DNA from: Terriglobus tenax
GTDB lineage: Bacteria; Acidobacteriota; Terriglobia; Terriglobales; Acidobacteriaceae
Length of the DNA: 64,000 nucleotides
Direction: 5' to 3'
Assembly (NCBI RefSeq): GCF_025685395.1
Contig: NZ_JAGSYA010000004.1
Coordinates: forward strand, 1,178,001-1,242,000
The translations under genes were made by a program, and so were the position numbers. Numbering within the stretch: the first letter of the stretch is position 1; the number at the start of each line of letters is the position of its first letter. Below, piece by piece: positions 11,101 to 20,073 of this stretch. Under the pieces are notes generated by a model. It saw only the letters and a program-made list of their open reading frames with translations. It searched no databases and was not told where the DNA came from.

Positions 11101-12681
11101 CCCGATCACATTCAACACCAGCATCACAAGGAAGGGCTGCGCGATGCGGCTGTCAAAGAACCGGCGGTTCACAACGCCGCCCTTCGCCGTCACGTTGAAC
11201 GAACCCAGCTTCGGATTCACCAGCGCCATCATGGTCGGCAGAAAGATGTACGGCGCAAGTACGGTCTCGTAGATCTCGTTCCAGAACGAGTGCCGGTGCT
11301 GCCCCTGAATGCGCGAGTTCGTAATGCTCGACAGCACAAGATGCGGGAAGGCATAGGCAAGAATCGCAGCCCAGTAGCCGGGAATATTCGTATGCCCCAG
11401 TACCAGGTAGATCAGCGGAGCCGTAAGGAAGATCAAACGCGGCAGACCATACAGGAAGTGCGTCATCGCGTTGAAATAGCACAGCCGCTGCGCCGGCTTC
11501 AGTCCCTTGGCAAACAGCGGGTTGTCCGTACGCATCACCTGGATCATGCCGCGCGCCCAGCGGATACGCTGCTTCACGTGACCGCTCAAACGCTCGGTTG
11601 CAAGTCCAGCAGCCTGCGGAATGTTGATATACGCCGTGTTCCAGCCGTTGATCTGCATACGCAGAGAGGTATGCGCGTCTTCGGTCACCGTCTCCACCGC
11701 GATGCCGCCAATCTCGTCTAGTGCCTCCCGGCGCAGCACGGCGCAGCTTCCGCAGAAGAAGGTCGCATTCCAGAAGTCATTGCCGTCCTGCACAATGCCG
11801 TAGAACAGCTCGCCCTCGTTGGGAATAATGCGGAACTGGCCCAGGTTGCGCTCAAATGGATCGGGCGAATAAAAGTGGTGCGGCGTCTGCAGCATGGCCA
11901 GTTTGCGGTCACGCAGGAACCAGCCCACTGTTACCTGCAGGAAGCTGCGCGTCGGCACGTGGTCGCAATCAAAAATCGCCACCAGCGGAGCATTCAGCCG
12001 CTTCAGAGCCCGGTTGATATTGCCCGCCTTGGCATGCGCGTTGTCGTCGCGCGTCATGTAGCCGATGCCTGCCTCTTCGCAGAAGCTGCGGAACTCTTCC
12101 CGCTTGCCGTCGTCCAGGATGTAGACGTTCAGCCTGTCGGCCGGCCAGTCAATGTTCATCGCTGCCAGCGCCGTATAACGAACCACGCTCAGCGGCTCGT
12201 TGTAGGTCGGAATCAGCAGGTCGATCTCGGGCCACTCGTTCGGATCATCCGGCAAAGCCACCGGCGTGCGCCGGAGCGGCCAGATGGTCTGCAGGTAGCC
12301 CAGGAACAGGATGATGAATGCGTAGCTCTCAGCCACGCACAGCGTCAGGATGAAGAAGGCGTCCAGCGGGCCCCACTTCGTTCCGGGGTCCTGGAAGAAC
12401 TCCACCACCGTGGCGATACGCCAGTATCCATACCGGAAGGTGGAGAACATGGAGGCCAACATCAGCGTCAGCGTCACCAGGTAGCTGCGCGAGCTGCGGT
12501 CCATCCAGATCGTCACCAGCACCATCAACAGGCCAAGCACAGCCTGCTGTGGCCATGTCAGGCGCAGCATTCCCGTCGTGCCCAGAACAATCACGCCGCA
12601 CAGGATCACCACGATCCTGACCAGCTTCATCCAAAGACTGTCACCTGATTCAAACTCACGCCACGCCGAGGTGTGCGTCAT
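8107..12681 (-). CDS. bcsAB: Fused BcsA-BcsB cellulose synthase with PilZ c-di-GMP domain
   Basis: 1524 aa joining the catalytic and periplasmic subunits. Several membrane helices (about residues 22-130) precede a GT2 domain with DDG (190-192), DCD (238-240), TED (333-335) and the acceptor-site motif QRIRW (371-375). Four or more helices follow (about 400-580). A PilZ domain carries the c-di-GMP motifs RQTVR (589-593) and DISSGG (616-621). After a hydrophobic segment near residue 750 comes the BcsB part, with carbohydrate-binding and flavodoxin-like regions, ending in one membrane helix and a basic tail. UDP-glucose is polymerised and the chain passed to the periplasm when c-di-GMP binds PilZ. 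The ATG overlaps the bcsQ stop by 4 bp (ATGA), indicating translational coupling. Confidence 0.96.
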   Translation of the reverse strand: MTHTSAWREFESGDSLWMKLVRIVVILCGVIVLGTTGMLRLTWPQQAVLGLLMVLVTIWMDRSSRSYLVTLTLMLASMFSTFRYGYWRIATVVEFFQDPGTKWGPLDAFFILTLCVAESYAFIILFLGYLQTIWPLRRTPVALPDDPNEWPEIDLLIPTYNEPLSVVRYTALAAMNIDWPADRLNVYILDDGKREEFRSFCEEAGIGYMTRDDNAHAKAGNINRALKRLNAPLVAIFDCDHVPTRSFLQVTVGWFLRDRKLAMLQTPHHFYSPDPFERNLGQFRIIPNEGELFYGIVQDGNDFWNATFFCGSCAVLRREALDEIGGIAVETVTEDAHTSLRMQINGWNTAYINIPQAAGLATERLSGHVKQRIRWARGMIQVMRTDNPLFAKGLKPAQRLCYFNAMTHFLYGLPRLIFLTAPLIYLVLGHTNIPGYWAAILAYAFPHLVLSSITNSRIQGQHRHSFWNEIYETVLAPYIFLPTMMALVNPKLGSFNVTAKGGVVNRRFFDSRIAQPFLVMLVLNVIGLLMAIPRYFYFSPALPFPFNYLGGLYDGTHPGTIWMNVIWTLFSIMILGVATAVAWESQQRRQTVRITMSVPADVIAPDGTIISGQTADISSGGLQMDVEGNASLHAGDLVKIVFPVLDGDASLPATVVSYDGVQLRAQFDSLTIEEEEALTMVLYSRADTWLGWGESREVDKPLVSLLRILKLAVFGLKQTVQSLMKKKTAGKVATSVAPILVLAAMLAGAGKMQAQSRPMLPATSPNAGGVAPVGGSAQAGAMAAAGRDGGVQARPVPPGQFDNIFTLGDIGVPDTVVLRGVDAYHSTYFSIPQNQVVKTATMHLRYHFSPGLLPAISHLKVSVNGTLFATLPVTTTPNTVGEPADLTPEQKVAAQNSLSNARAFENNALLEATLQMPAEMLVHDNQITFEFVGHYTLQCEDPSHSTLWSHVDTSSTIELAGNLLPLQDDLKLLPLPFYDAAVNLHPSIPIVFLNQPSPKGLQAASIVASYFGILTDYRPVRFPVSYGTIPQGNAIIISENAGELPAALSVTGSTGPTVAMRTNPSDPYSKVLILTGDSPEDAVQAAMGLALQRSMWQGSQVSVQVKHPAASQPDDAPRWLPTDQLRLLGDITQQAELQGDGSVPLGVYMRVPPDLCYDCVAKSNLEFHMEYRYNPVPLANESTLQVYMNGAYVSSTPMPHQDKASAVLQTPVPVPVVNMRPFSNSLMLKFVFQIAKKGKCQDTAPLNLQGAILKGSYLDIRDIPHWAVLPNLELFSNAGYPFTRMKDLSETAVVMPDNAQTDEVEELLTLMGHFGAQTGYPVTDVTVTTADGMKRDSKKDYIVLGTVEDQPALNILKNDLPVRIDGGGLHVQDTQGFFTPLQNAWWKVRSSDHVQTGELQMAGGLPDAIMEGIEWPNNSGRSVVVIATRDHSVIPQFLKTFLRDSQSSDIAQSVSVLHGDKFSSYRIGNYVYHVGYLSLWARLKMFFTQFSWTVVILVMGFCFLMAGLIRVWLRRKARIRLQGE

Positions 12682-14753
12682 CGCTCAGTCCACCTTGCTC
12701 CGCGAAATCCTGCCGTCGCCGGCGCGGTCGCCGCACGCACCCACGTTGCCACATTCAAAAAGTCCTCTGAAACCGGGCTCGACGGCGCATAGTCAATCAC
12801 CGTCATTCCTTCTGCCAGCGCCTCGCTCACCGCCGGGTTGCGGCGGATCGAGAACGGCAGCAGACGGTCGCCCACCAGCTGACGCATCACCTCGCGCACA
12901 TCCAGGTGCAGCGGCAACGAAGCGTCGAACTGGTTCAGCACATAGCTTGGCCGGATCGGACGTCCGTCCGCGTCCGTAATACCGTGGAAGAACTTCTCCA
13001 CCGCCTGCAGGCTGATCACCGAGTTCATATCCGGCGCCACGGGAACCACCACCGTCGGGTTCAGCCGGGCCAGGCGGCGCAGCAGCCATCCGGAACCGGA
13101 GCTCAGGTCCACCACCATGCGATGTGCACCCTGTCCATTGCGGGCAATCTCGTCCATCACCCACTCCTGCGTTCCCTGGTCATTGCTCTTCTGGTCCAGC
13201 TCGTAGTTCACCAGGTAGATCGGCGCATCCGTGCTTCCCGGCGGCGGCGAGAAGGTCCGCACCACTCCGGGGCGCAATTCGCGCGCTCCAAAGTAGAAAG
13301 GCAGAAGGCCATGCGAGGTGGTATCCGTCAGCAGAACCTTTTCCCCCATGCTGGACAAGGCACGACCCAGCGTCGCCACCATGCTCGTCTTGCCCACGCC
13401 GCCGGCCAGCGAGAACACTACCAGCGTAGGAATGCGGTACTCCTGCTTGCGCACCGGCTGCGGCTCAACCTGCTCCTGCGTGTGATCAAACACACCCTTC
13501 AGGGCAAACCATCGCGAAGCCACACGCTCGCGCGAATGCTGCAGCGTATCAGGAACCTGCAACGGAGCCTGCTCTGGCAGAGCCGGCTGCGGACGCGCTC
13601 CACGGTCATCCCCGTACAGCCACGCCGGACGTACCGGCTGTGGCTCACGCTGCGCCGCTGGCACCACCGCGCTCTGGCGGATCGGGGCCGGACGATACAT
13701 CGGCGGCGCCGGTTCGTGCTTCTCCGGAATTGCCTCCATGCGCTCCTGCGGCTGCACATAGTTCCGCACCGGCGTCTCATGCACCGGAGGAATCATCACC
13801 TCATGCTGCTGGACAGCCGGGGGAGGCGGAATAAAGTTGCGGACCGGTTCCACGGGAGCATCCACCACGTCCAGGTGGCGGTGCAACACCGCCGGACGGT
13901 CGTCATACGGCTGCAGCGGACGCTCAGGAGCAGGGATAAAGTTGCGCGCCGGAGCCTCATAGCGCGGCTCCTCGCGATAAGCATCCATCTGCGCCGTCGG
14001 GACATCGGGATGGTATCCACGACGCGGCGGCTCCTGCGGTGCCGGCGGCTCGCCTGCGGTAAACTTCGGCTCCCGCGGTGTCACCGGGTCCACAATCGGA
14101 ACCTTCTTCATACCGGACGAGAAGCCCGGCTGCACACGCACCGCAGCCCGGATAGCCGAGCTCTGCCGCAACGCTGCTGCACGGTCTCCGGAAGAGGTAT
14201 GCGGACGGTGAATGTGATGCTCAATTTCGACATCATGTGACGGCTTGAGATACGGATCGCTGATCTCACCCGGTACCACCGGCTGAGCCTGATGGCCCTC
14301 CCAGCGCTGCTGCTGCATCTCGGCATGCGCATGCGCCTCTGCGGCCTCGCGCGCTGCACGGCGGGCAGCCGCCTCGGCAGCCGCTGCAGCTTCCGCATGG
14401 CGAGCCGCTTCCAGCCGGTCCTGCGCAGCCTTCTCAGCCTGGCGCGCGGCCTCGGCCGCAGCCGTAGCCCTCTGCGCCTCTTCGGCGTCCGCAGCCTCCT
14501 GAATCAGCCTCTGTGCAGACTCTTCCTCGCGGCGCGCGGCCTCTTCGGCATCCGCCTTGGCCTTTTCCTCGGTCTCGCGAGCCACTTCCGCCGCACGGTG
14601 CTTCATCTGAGCGCGAAACTCACGGCGCGACGCAGAAAAATCACGATACTTGGCGCCTTGCAGGTTCGCCCACGAGTACAGAACAGCGACGTCTTCCGGG
14701 GTCTCTTCAGCCGCCTTCTGCTCGCCACTCCGCTCCGGATTATTGGGATCCAT
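12678..14753 (-). CDS. bcsQ: BcsQ-type MinD/ParA ATPase with long N-terminal extension containing a BcsR-like segment
   Basis: 691 aa. The C-terminal 250 residues are a MinD/ParA-like P-loop ATPase. The Walker A is AGGVGKTS; the signature Lys of the ParA KGGxGKT motif is replaced by Ala, comparable to the Arg in E. coli BcsQ. DTTSHG and VVDLSSGSG follow. The N-terminus (about residues 20-50, EDVAVLYSWANLQG... YRDFS) resembles the short BcsR motif (aspartate, hydrophobic, Leu, then Tyr-x-Asp-x-Ser). Next comes about 110 residues of Ala/Glu/Arg-rich predicted coiled coil and about 270 residues of Pro-rich linker. BcsQ and BcsR activate and localise the synthase in Proteobacteria. Start ATG has AAGGAG upstream. 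It is the first gene of the operon. The BcsR resemblance is by eye only. Confidence 0.8.
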   Translation of the reverse strand: MDPNNPERSGEQKAAEETPEDVAVLYSWANLQGAKYRDFSASRREFRAQMKHRAAEVARETEEKAKADAEEAARREEESAQRLIQEAADAEEAQRATAAAEAARQAEKAAQDRLEAARHAEAAAAAEAAARRAAREAAEAHAHAEMQQQRWEGHQAQPVVPGEISDPYLKPSHDVEIEHHIHRPHTSSGDRAAALRQSSAIRAAVRVQPGFSSGMKKVPIVDPVTPREPKFTAGEPPAPQEPPRRGYHPDVPTAQMDAYREEPRYEAPARNFIPAPERPLQPYDDRPAVLHRHLDVVDAPVEPVRNFIPPPPAVQQHEVMIPPVHETPVRNYVQPQERMEAIPEKHEPAPPMYRPAPIRQSAVVPAAQREPQPVRPAWLYGDDRGARPQPALPEQAPLQVPDTLQHSRERVASRWFALKGVFDHTQEQVEPQPVRKQEYRIPTLVVFSLAGGVGKTSMVATLGRALSSMGEKVLLTDTTSHGLLPFYFGARELRPGVVRTFSPPPGSTDAPIYLVNYELDQKSNDQGTQEWVMDEIARNGQGAHRMVVDLSSGSGWLLRRLARLNPTVVVPVAPDMNSVISLQAVEKFFHGITDADGRPIRPSYVLNQFDASLPLHLDVREVMRQLVGDRLLPFSIRRNPAVSEALAEGMTVIDYAPSSPVSEDFLNVATWVRAATAPATAGFRGARWTER

Positions 14754-14999
14754 GCCTTCTCCTTGAGCCTTGCGTGTCGTCGAACTGGTGGTCTTACCGT
14801 CCGGAAAAACACACTCTTTTCCGCAAATTTTCCAGCTAATGCCCTGAGCGTACTGAGCTTAGGAAACCAAGTCAATGACCGGAAGGTGCTACTTAAGTGT
14901 CACAATCCACGGATGTTGGAGCAGATCCCCCTGCATCCTGCCGCTTTCACAGGCAATGCACATGCTCTCCGCCCGTTTGTGCTAACTTGGTGAAAGTGC

Positions 15000-15075
15000 G
15001 AGAGCGTAGCTCAGTTGGTAGAGCATCGCCCTTTTAAGGCGCTGGTCCTGGGTTCGAGCCCCAGCGCTCTCACCA
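15000..15075 (+). tRNA. tRNA-Lys (anticodon TTT)
   Basis: A full cloverleaf is present: acceptor GAGAGCG/CGCTCTC, D-arm GCTC...GAGC, anticodon loop CTTTTAA (TTT), T-arm CTGGG-TTCGAGC-CCCAG, discriminator A and genomically encoded CCA (15073-15075). The anticodon stem has four Watson-Crick pairs plus a T/C mismatch at its top. It stands alone between the bcs operon and the heptose operon. Confidence 0.97.
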
Positions 15076-15195
15076 CTCCTTCTTCCCTTCCTGTTAACTC
15101 CCGGCGATTCTATCCGTTCCCAGGGTTACCTTGCGAACACTCTGGTACCCACTTGGAGACGGGAATCCCCAACGCCAACGGACATGCGACCGGGC

Positions 15196-16404
15196 TTACG
15201 CCGTTGGTCGGTCTGCCGGAGCAGGAGCCGTCGCGCAAAAACGCTCCAGGAACTCCCCCGCATACTGCTTTACCAGCACATTCACCCGCTCGGCGCTCTC
15301 TGACGCCACAATCAATCCGGCATGGTGATGGTGCTTCAGCCTGTCTACAACCTCCGGCGCATCAAAGCCTGACAGGTCCGGCTCCGGCATCTTCGCCAGG
15401 CACAGTACGCTTCCCGCGTAAAGCCCCTTTTGACGGGGCAGGTCATACTTGGCGTCACGCATCGATGCCACCTCGATCCGTGCCCACTCCCGCCACAGGT
15501 TCGTTCCCGTCGAGTGTTCAATCACGTCCGAGATATAGGCTCCGCCCACGCGTGCCGCCGTTTCCAGGAAGTAAAACTCCCCATCATCTTCGGCCTTGAT
15601 AAATTCCGTGTGCGTGACGCCGCTCATCATACCCAGCGCCGGGACCAGTCCCTCGTGGATCTCCGTCAGCATACGCGCGTCCAGGCTGTCACGATGGATA
15701 GAGCGCGTCGTAAACACGCCGCCCTCATGCATCACCTTCATCGGTGGAGCTCCATACTGGTGCACCGCGCTCATCCGCACCTGCTGCTTCCAGGTCACGC
15801 CGTCCACATGGAAAACCTCACCGGGTACAAACCGCTCCAGCAGGTAATGGCTCTGCTCATCCCCCAGCTCTTCCAGAACCGGCCACAGATGCTGAGGCTG
15901 ATGAATCTTCCGTATCCCGATCGCCGAGGCGCTCGATCGCGGCTTCAGCACCCACGGCCCCGGAACGCTGGCCATGAACTCACGCAGATCGTCATAGTGC
16001 AGCACCGGGGTAAACTCCGGCACCAGCACGCCTGCCCGCTGCGCCCTCTGGCGCATCGCCAGCTTGTCGCGGAAAAACCGGGTGGTCGACTGCCCCATCC
16101 CCGGCAACCGCATATGCTCGCGGATCAGCGCTGCCGCCTCCAGGTCAAACTCATCCAGGGCCACCACTCGGTCAATCCGCCGGTGCCGCGCATGGTAGGT
16201 GACCGTGTTCAGAACCTGCTCCGGCGTCAACCGGTCCGGCATCAGCCACAGGTCAGCCAGCGCCTCCCGGGGCCACGATGCGTCTTTCAGCTTCTCCGCT
16301 GTCAGCAGCACGACATCGCAGCCCAGCGCCGCCGCTTCGCGTAAAAACGCCTTGCCCTTCTCATAGCTGCTGATGCATAGAACCGTCTGCCTGACGTCGT
16401 CCAT
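15196..16404 (-). CDS. ATP-grasp domain ligase at the end of the heptose operon
   Basis: 402 aa. The fold order suggests a biotin-carboxylase-like N-domain (VLCISSYEKGKAFL), then an ATP-grasp with WVLKPRSSASAIGIRKI (ATP-binding Lys), LLERFVPGEVFHVDGV, and the metal-binding end HTEFIKAEDDGEFYFLETAARVGG. These enzymes join a carboxylate to an amine or thiol through an acyl-phosphate. The substrate cannot be read from sequence. It begins 9 bp after the hldD stop, so it belongs to the heptose/LPS-core transcript; a role in modifying an envelope glycan or peptide is inference only. Confidence 0.8.
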   Translation of the reverse strand: MDDVRQTVLCISSYEKGKAFLREAAALGCDVVLLTAEKLKDASWPREALADLWLMPDRLTPEQVLNTVTYHARHRRIDRVVALDEFDLEAAALIREHMRLPGMGQSTTRFFRDKLAMRQRAQRAGVLVPEFTPVLHYDDLREFMASVPGPWVLKPRSSASAIGIRKIHQPQHLWPVLEELGDEQSHYLLERFVPGEVFHVDGVTWKQQVRMSAVHQYGAPPMKVMHEGGVFTTRSIHRDSLDARMLTEIHEGLVPALGMMSGVTHTEFIKAEDDGEFYFLETAARVGGAYISDVIEHSTGTNLWREWARIEVASMRDAKYDLPRQKGLYAGSVLCLAKMPEPDLSGFDAPEVVDRLKHHHHAGLIVASESAERVNVLVKQYAGEFLERFCATAPAPADRPTA

Positions 16405-16413
16405 ACGTGTGCG

Positions 16414-17397
16414 CTAAAGCTGCAGCGGCTCCTCTGCAAAGGTCTGCTTCACGCCCTCTTCCAGGTCCGTCATCGCGTCGGTGTATCCAGCCGCGCGCAG
16501 GCCCGTGACATCGGCCTCCGTAAAGTGCTGGTAGCGTCCATGCAGGTCCGCCGGGAACGGCACGAAAGTGATCTTGCCCTCGCCATGCACGGCCATCAGT
16601 GCCTTGGCCACATCCTTGAAAGTCCGCGCCTTGCCGGTTCCGGCATTCACCACGGCCTTCACGGGCTGCTTCGGGCTTTCCGGCAGCAGCCCGCCAAAGA
16701 ACATGTTGATCCGCGCAAGATCCTTCACAAAGACAAAGTCGCGCAGCTGTTCACCATCGCCATACGTCCCCGTACCCTCAAACATCCGGATTTCGCCGGT
16801 CTGCTTCAGCTGCTTGGAGAAGTGCTGCATCACGCTGGCCATGCGGCCCTTGTGGCGCTCTCGCGGGCCGTACACGTTGAAGTACCGCAGGCCCACCACC
16901 GTCGACTCGAAACTGTCCATCCGCTGGCGGACATAGTTATCAAACACCAGCTTCGAGTAGCCGTAAATGTTCAGCGGCTTCTCGTTTTCCTTGGTCGGCG
17001 TAAAGTTCTCGCTCAACCCATAGGTCGCCGCGGTCGACGCATACACCAGGGGAATCTTCCGGTCGGTAGCAAAGTGCAGCAGTTCCTTGGAGTACGTGAA
17101 GTTGTTGTCCATCATGTACTGCCCATCGTCTTCCAGCGTGTTCGAGCAGGCGCCCTGGTGCAGAATCGCCTTGATCTTCACGCTGTCCAGGTCGCCCGCA
17201 TTCAGCGCCTCGCGGAACTCGCGCTTGTCCATGTAGTCGGAGTAATCCGCTCCCCACAGGTTCAAAAACTTCGGACCGCTCCAGTTCGGCGCAGGCGCAA
17301 AGTTGTCTACCAGCAGGATGTCTTTTTCGCCAGCCCGGTTCAGTTCATGAATCAGGTTGCTTCCGATAAACCCCGCACCACCCGTGACGATAATCAA
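16414..17397 (-). CDS. hldD: ADP-L-glycero-D-manno-heptose 6-epimerase
   Basis: 327 aa. The start is set at the TTG at 17397 because GAGGAG sits 6 bp upstream and the product then begins xIIVTGGAGFIGSN, like the E. coli enzyme; farther in-frame starts (TTG 17430, GTG 17424) would add an unrelated tail. It is an extended SDR with the Rossmann glycine motif GGAGFIG and the catalytic pair YGYSK. It epimerises ADP-D-glycero-D-manno-heptose at C6, giving the L,D-heptose used in LPS inner core. It lies directly downstream of hldE, which makes its substrate. Confidence 0.95.
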   Translation of the reverse strand: MIIVTGGAGFIGSNLIHELNRAGEKDILLVDNFAPAPNWSGPKFLNLWGADYSDYMDKREFREALNAGDLDSVKIKAILHQGACSNTLEDDGQYMMDNNFTYSKELLHFATDRKIPLVYASTAATYGLSENFTPTKENEKPLNIYGYSKLVFDNYVRQRMDSFESTVVGLRYFNVYGPRERHKGRMASVMQHFSKQLKQTGEIRMFEGTGTYGDGEQLRDFVFVKDLARINMFFGGLLPESPKQPVKAVVNAGTGKARTFKDVAKALMAVHGEGKITFVPFPADLHGRYQHFTEADVTGLRAAGYTDAMTDLEEGVKQTFAEEPLQL

Positions 17398-17444
17398 TGC
17401 GCTCTCCTCTACTTTGTCTTTCACTAACAACTGACAACTGCCCT

Positions 17445-18914
17445 TCAGCAGCCGCCTGTCAGCTTCTTCACAATGTTGGTTGTCGAGAAGCCCTCGACCG
17501 TCGGCACAATCTCCACGCGGCCACCTGCGGCAAGCACGACTTCATGCCCCACCACCGTCTCCACGCGATAGTCGCCACCCTTCACCAGAACACTCGGCTT
17601 CAGCTCCTGGATCAACTCCATCGGTGTGTCCTCATCGAACAGCACCACCGCATCGACCGCGGCCAGCGCCGCCATGACATGCGCGCGCTCCTTCTCCCCG
17701 ACAATCGGTCGCGTCGGTCCCTTCAGGCGCTGCACGCTGGCATCCGTATTCATACCCACCACCAGCTTGGTGCCGAACTTGCGGCAGTCCTCCAGCAGCG
17801 TGATGTGGCCCACATGCAGCAGGTCAAAGCAGCCGTTGGTGAAAACTATCGTCTCGCCCGCGGCGCGCCACTCTTCCACACGATGCCTGATCCGCTCGCG
17901 GTCCAGTACCCGCTCATCCGAACGCAGGTTCTGGCTCGGCGTCAGCAGTTCCACCAGTTCATGCGCCGCAATCGGCACCGTGCCCACCTTGCCCACCACG
18001 ATGCCCGCCGCCAGGTTCGCCAGCTCAATGGCAGACTCAATCTTCAGCCCGCCCGCAAGGCTTGCCGCCAGCGTGGCAATTACCGTGTCGCCCGCGCCGG
18101 AGACATCAAAGACCTCGCGCGCCCGCGCCGGCGAGTGATATGTGTACCCCGGGCGAATCACGCGGATACCCTTCTCGCTCATCGTCACCGTCAGGTACTC
18201 GAATTCATGCTCCACGACCTGCTTTTCGGCCGCATGCAGCAGCTCATCCAGCTCGTGAATCGAGACACCCGTTGCCTGCGACAGCTCGCCCAGGTTCGGA
18301 CATACCGTCGTCGCACCGGAGTATTTGCCCAGGTCGCGGCTCTTCGGGTCCACCAGGATGGGAATTGCACGGTCCCGCGCCGCGCGGATCACCGCATGGC
18401 AAAGCTCCTCCGACAGAGCACCCTTGGCATAGTCGCTCAGGATCACCGCATCCGCCTGCGCCACCGACGCCACCGACGAATCAATCAGCCGCTGCATCTC
18501 TTCCGGCATCGGCTTCTTATGGCTTTCAATATCCAGCCGCAGCATCTGCTGCGTGCGCGCCACAATGCGCGTCTTGGAGATGGTCGGCAGGCTGCCGGTC
18601 ACCACTGGCGCGTGGTTCACGCCATCCTTGTCCAGCAGGGCCATCAGCTCTTCCCGCTCGCGGTCCGCACCCCAGAAACCCGCCAGCGTCGCCTTCACGC
18701 CCAGACCGGCCAGGTTCATCGCCACATTGGCCGCACCGCCTGCACGCTCATACCGCTGTGCATGGCGCAGCACCGGTACCGGCGCTTCAGGGGAAATCCG
18801 CTCCACCTCACCATGGATATAGCGGTCCAGCATGATGTCACCGACAACCAGAACGCGAAGACCGGAAAATCCGCCCTCGAGTAAGCCCAGCACTTCATGA
18901 ACCTGCGGAAGCAT
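17445..18914 (-). CDS. hldE: Bifunctional D-glycero-beta-D-manno-heptose-7-phosphate kinase / 1-phosphate adenylyltransferase
   Basis: 489 aa, the normal length. The N-terminal PfkB/ribokinase domain shows GDIMLDRYIHGEVERISPEAP, the glycine pair in AGGAANVA and the catalytic DVSGAGDTV. The C-terminal nucleotidyltransferase domain begins FTNGCFDLLHVGH, containing HxGH. It phosphorylates heptose-7-phosphate at C1 and, after GmhB acts, adenylates heptose-1-phosphate. AAGGAG precedes the ATG. gmhA and gmhB are not in this window. Confidence 0.96.
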   Translation of the reverse strand: MLPQVHEVLGLLEGGFSGLRVLVVGDIMLDRYIHGEVERISPEAPVPVLRHAQRYERAGGAANVAMNLAGLGVKATLAGFWGADREREELMALLDKDGVNHAPVVTGSLPTISKTRIVARTQQMLRLDIESHKKPMPEEMQRLIDSSVASVAQADAVILSDYAKGALSEELCHAVIRAARDRAIPILVDPKSRDLGKYSGATTVCPNLGELSQATGVSIHELDELLHAAEKQVVEHEFEYLTVTMSEKGIRVIRPGYTYHSPARAREVFDVSGAGDTVIATLAASLAGGLKIESAIELANLAAGIVVGKVGTVPIAAHELVELLTPSQNLRSDERVLDRERIRHRVEEWRAAGETIVFTNGCFDLLHVGHITLLEDCRKFGTKLVVGMNTDASVQRLKGPTRPIVGEKERAHVMAALAAVDAVVLFDEDTPMELIQELKPSVLVKGGDYRVETVVGHEVVLAAGGRVEIVPTVEGFSTTNIVKKLTGGC

Positions 18915-18979
18915 CGTCTCTCCTTCTCCCCATCATCGCATCCCGCGCAAGATCAATCATTTCCACACGAGAGCCTGTT

Positions 18980-20050
18980 CTAGGCCAAGGCAGCCCGAAC
19001 CTCGTTCATCACCTCATCCACGGTGATCGACATCAGGCACTTCTTCTTCTCCACAATGCAGGTTTCCAGGCCACAGCCCCAGCAATCCACCTTGTGATAG
19101 ACCACCCGGTGCCCCGGCCCATATGGAAACCATACCGCCGGCTTGTTACGAGCCGCGAAAATCGCTACGCACGGCGTCTGTACCGCCGCCGCCAGGTGCA
19201 TCGGCCCGGAATCATGCCCCACAAACACCTCAGCCCGCGCAAAGGCCGCCGCGCTCTCCCGCGGAGTCAGCTTGCCGCACAGGTTCACCACCGGTCCACC
19301 GCCGGCCGCGCGCCACCCATCGGCCGCAGCCTCGCTCACCGCGCTCTCTTCAGGAGCTCCCGCAAGCGCCAGCCCGTAGCCCGGATACGCCGCCCCCATC
19401 TGCGCCATCAGCCCGCGCCAGTTCTCCGGGCCCCAGTCCTTGGCCTGCACCTTGGTACCCACGCTCACCGCAATCACCTTGCGATCGCCCAGCGCCTCCA
19501 TCAGCGCACCGGCCTTGTCGATCTCTGCCGGAACCAGCTCCAGCTCCCAGCTTCCCGCCTCATCCAGGCGAGCGTCGCCCAGCGCATCGATATTCCGCGC
19601 CAGCTTTGCCGCCTCCGGCTCGTAGATGCCGTTCTCGTCCAACCGGTTCCGTTGCATGTCCTCGGTCAGAGGAAGTCCCACAATCGTCTTCACACCCGCC
19701 ACGCGAAAGAATGCGGCATCGCGTCTGGCATTCTTCACACCGCGCCCCGCGGCCAGGTACACCAGCACATCCGGGTTATAGCGGCGGATCTCCCACGCCA
19801 GCTTCGCCAGCGCCAGCGGACTGCGCGTCCCCACCGTGTAACGCATATATTCGTGGATCAGCCCTGTCGGCCCCAACACCGCCGCTGCCGCCGGAGCCTT
19901 GCTGCTCACCGGCCAGTTGGTCAGCATCCGCCGTTCCGCATTCGGAAAGGCACGTGCAATCAGGCGCAGGCTCGGCAGTGCGACGAGCGTATCCCCAAGG
20001 CTTCCCAGACGGTAAACCAGTACCCGCTTCACATCGTGATTTGGAGTCAT
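18980..20050 (-). CDS. Glycosyltransferase family 9 (heptosyltransferase-like)
   Basis: 356 aa from ATG 20050 (a GTG at 20083 is an alternative but would run into the divergent gene). It has the GT9 N-terminal motif RLGSLGDTLVALPSL and the C-terminal nucleotide-sugar motif GHDSGPMHLAAAV. GT9 enzymes transfer L,D-heptose from the ADP-sugar to lipid A-Kdo or inner core at the cytoplasmic membrane. Its position at the head of the hldE-hldD operon fits a heptosyltransferase. A C-terminal Cys cluster (C at DCWGCGLETCIVEKKKC) is notable and may bind metal. Confidence 0.88.
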   Translation of the reverse strand: MTPNHDVKRVLVYRLGSLGDTLVALPSLRLIARAFPNAERRMLTNWPVSSKAPAAAAVLGPTGLIHEYMRYTVGTRSPLALAKLAWEIRRYNPDVLVYLAAGRGVKNARRDAAFFRVAGVKTIVGLPLTEDMQRNRLDENGIYEPEAAKLARNIDALGDARLDEAGSWELELVPAEIDKAGALMEALGDRKVIAVSVGTKVQAKDWGPENWRGLMAQMGAAYPGYGLALAGAPEESAVSEAAADGWRAAGGGPVVNLCGKLTPRESAAAFARAEVFVGHDSGPMHLAAAVQTPCVAIFAARNKPAVWFPYGPGHRVVYHKVDCWGCGLETCIVEKKKCLMSITVDEVMNEVRAALA

Positions 20051-20073
20051 CGCACATAGAATATCCGCTGAGC

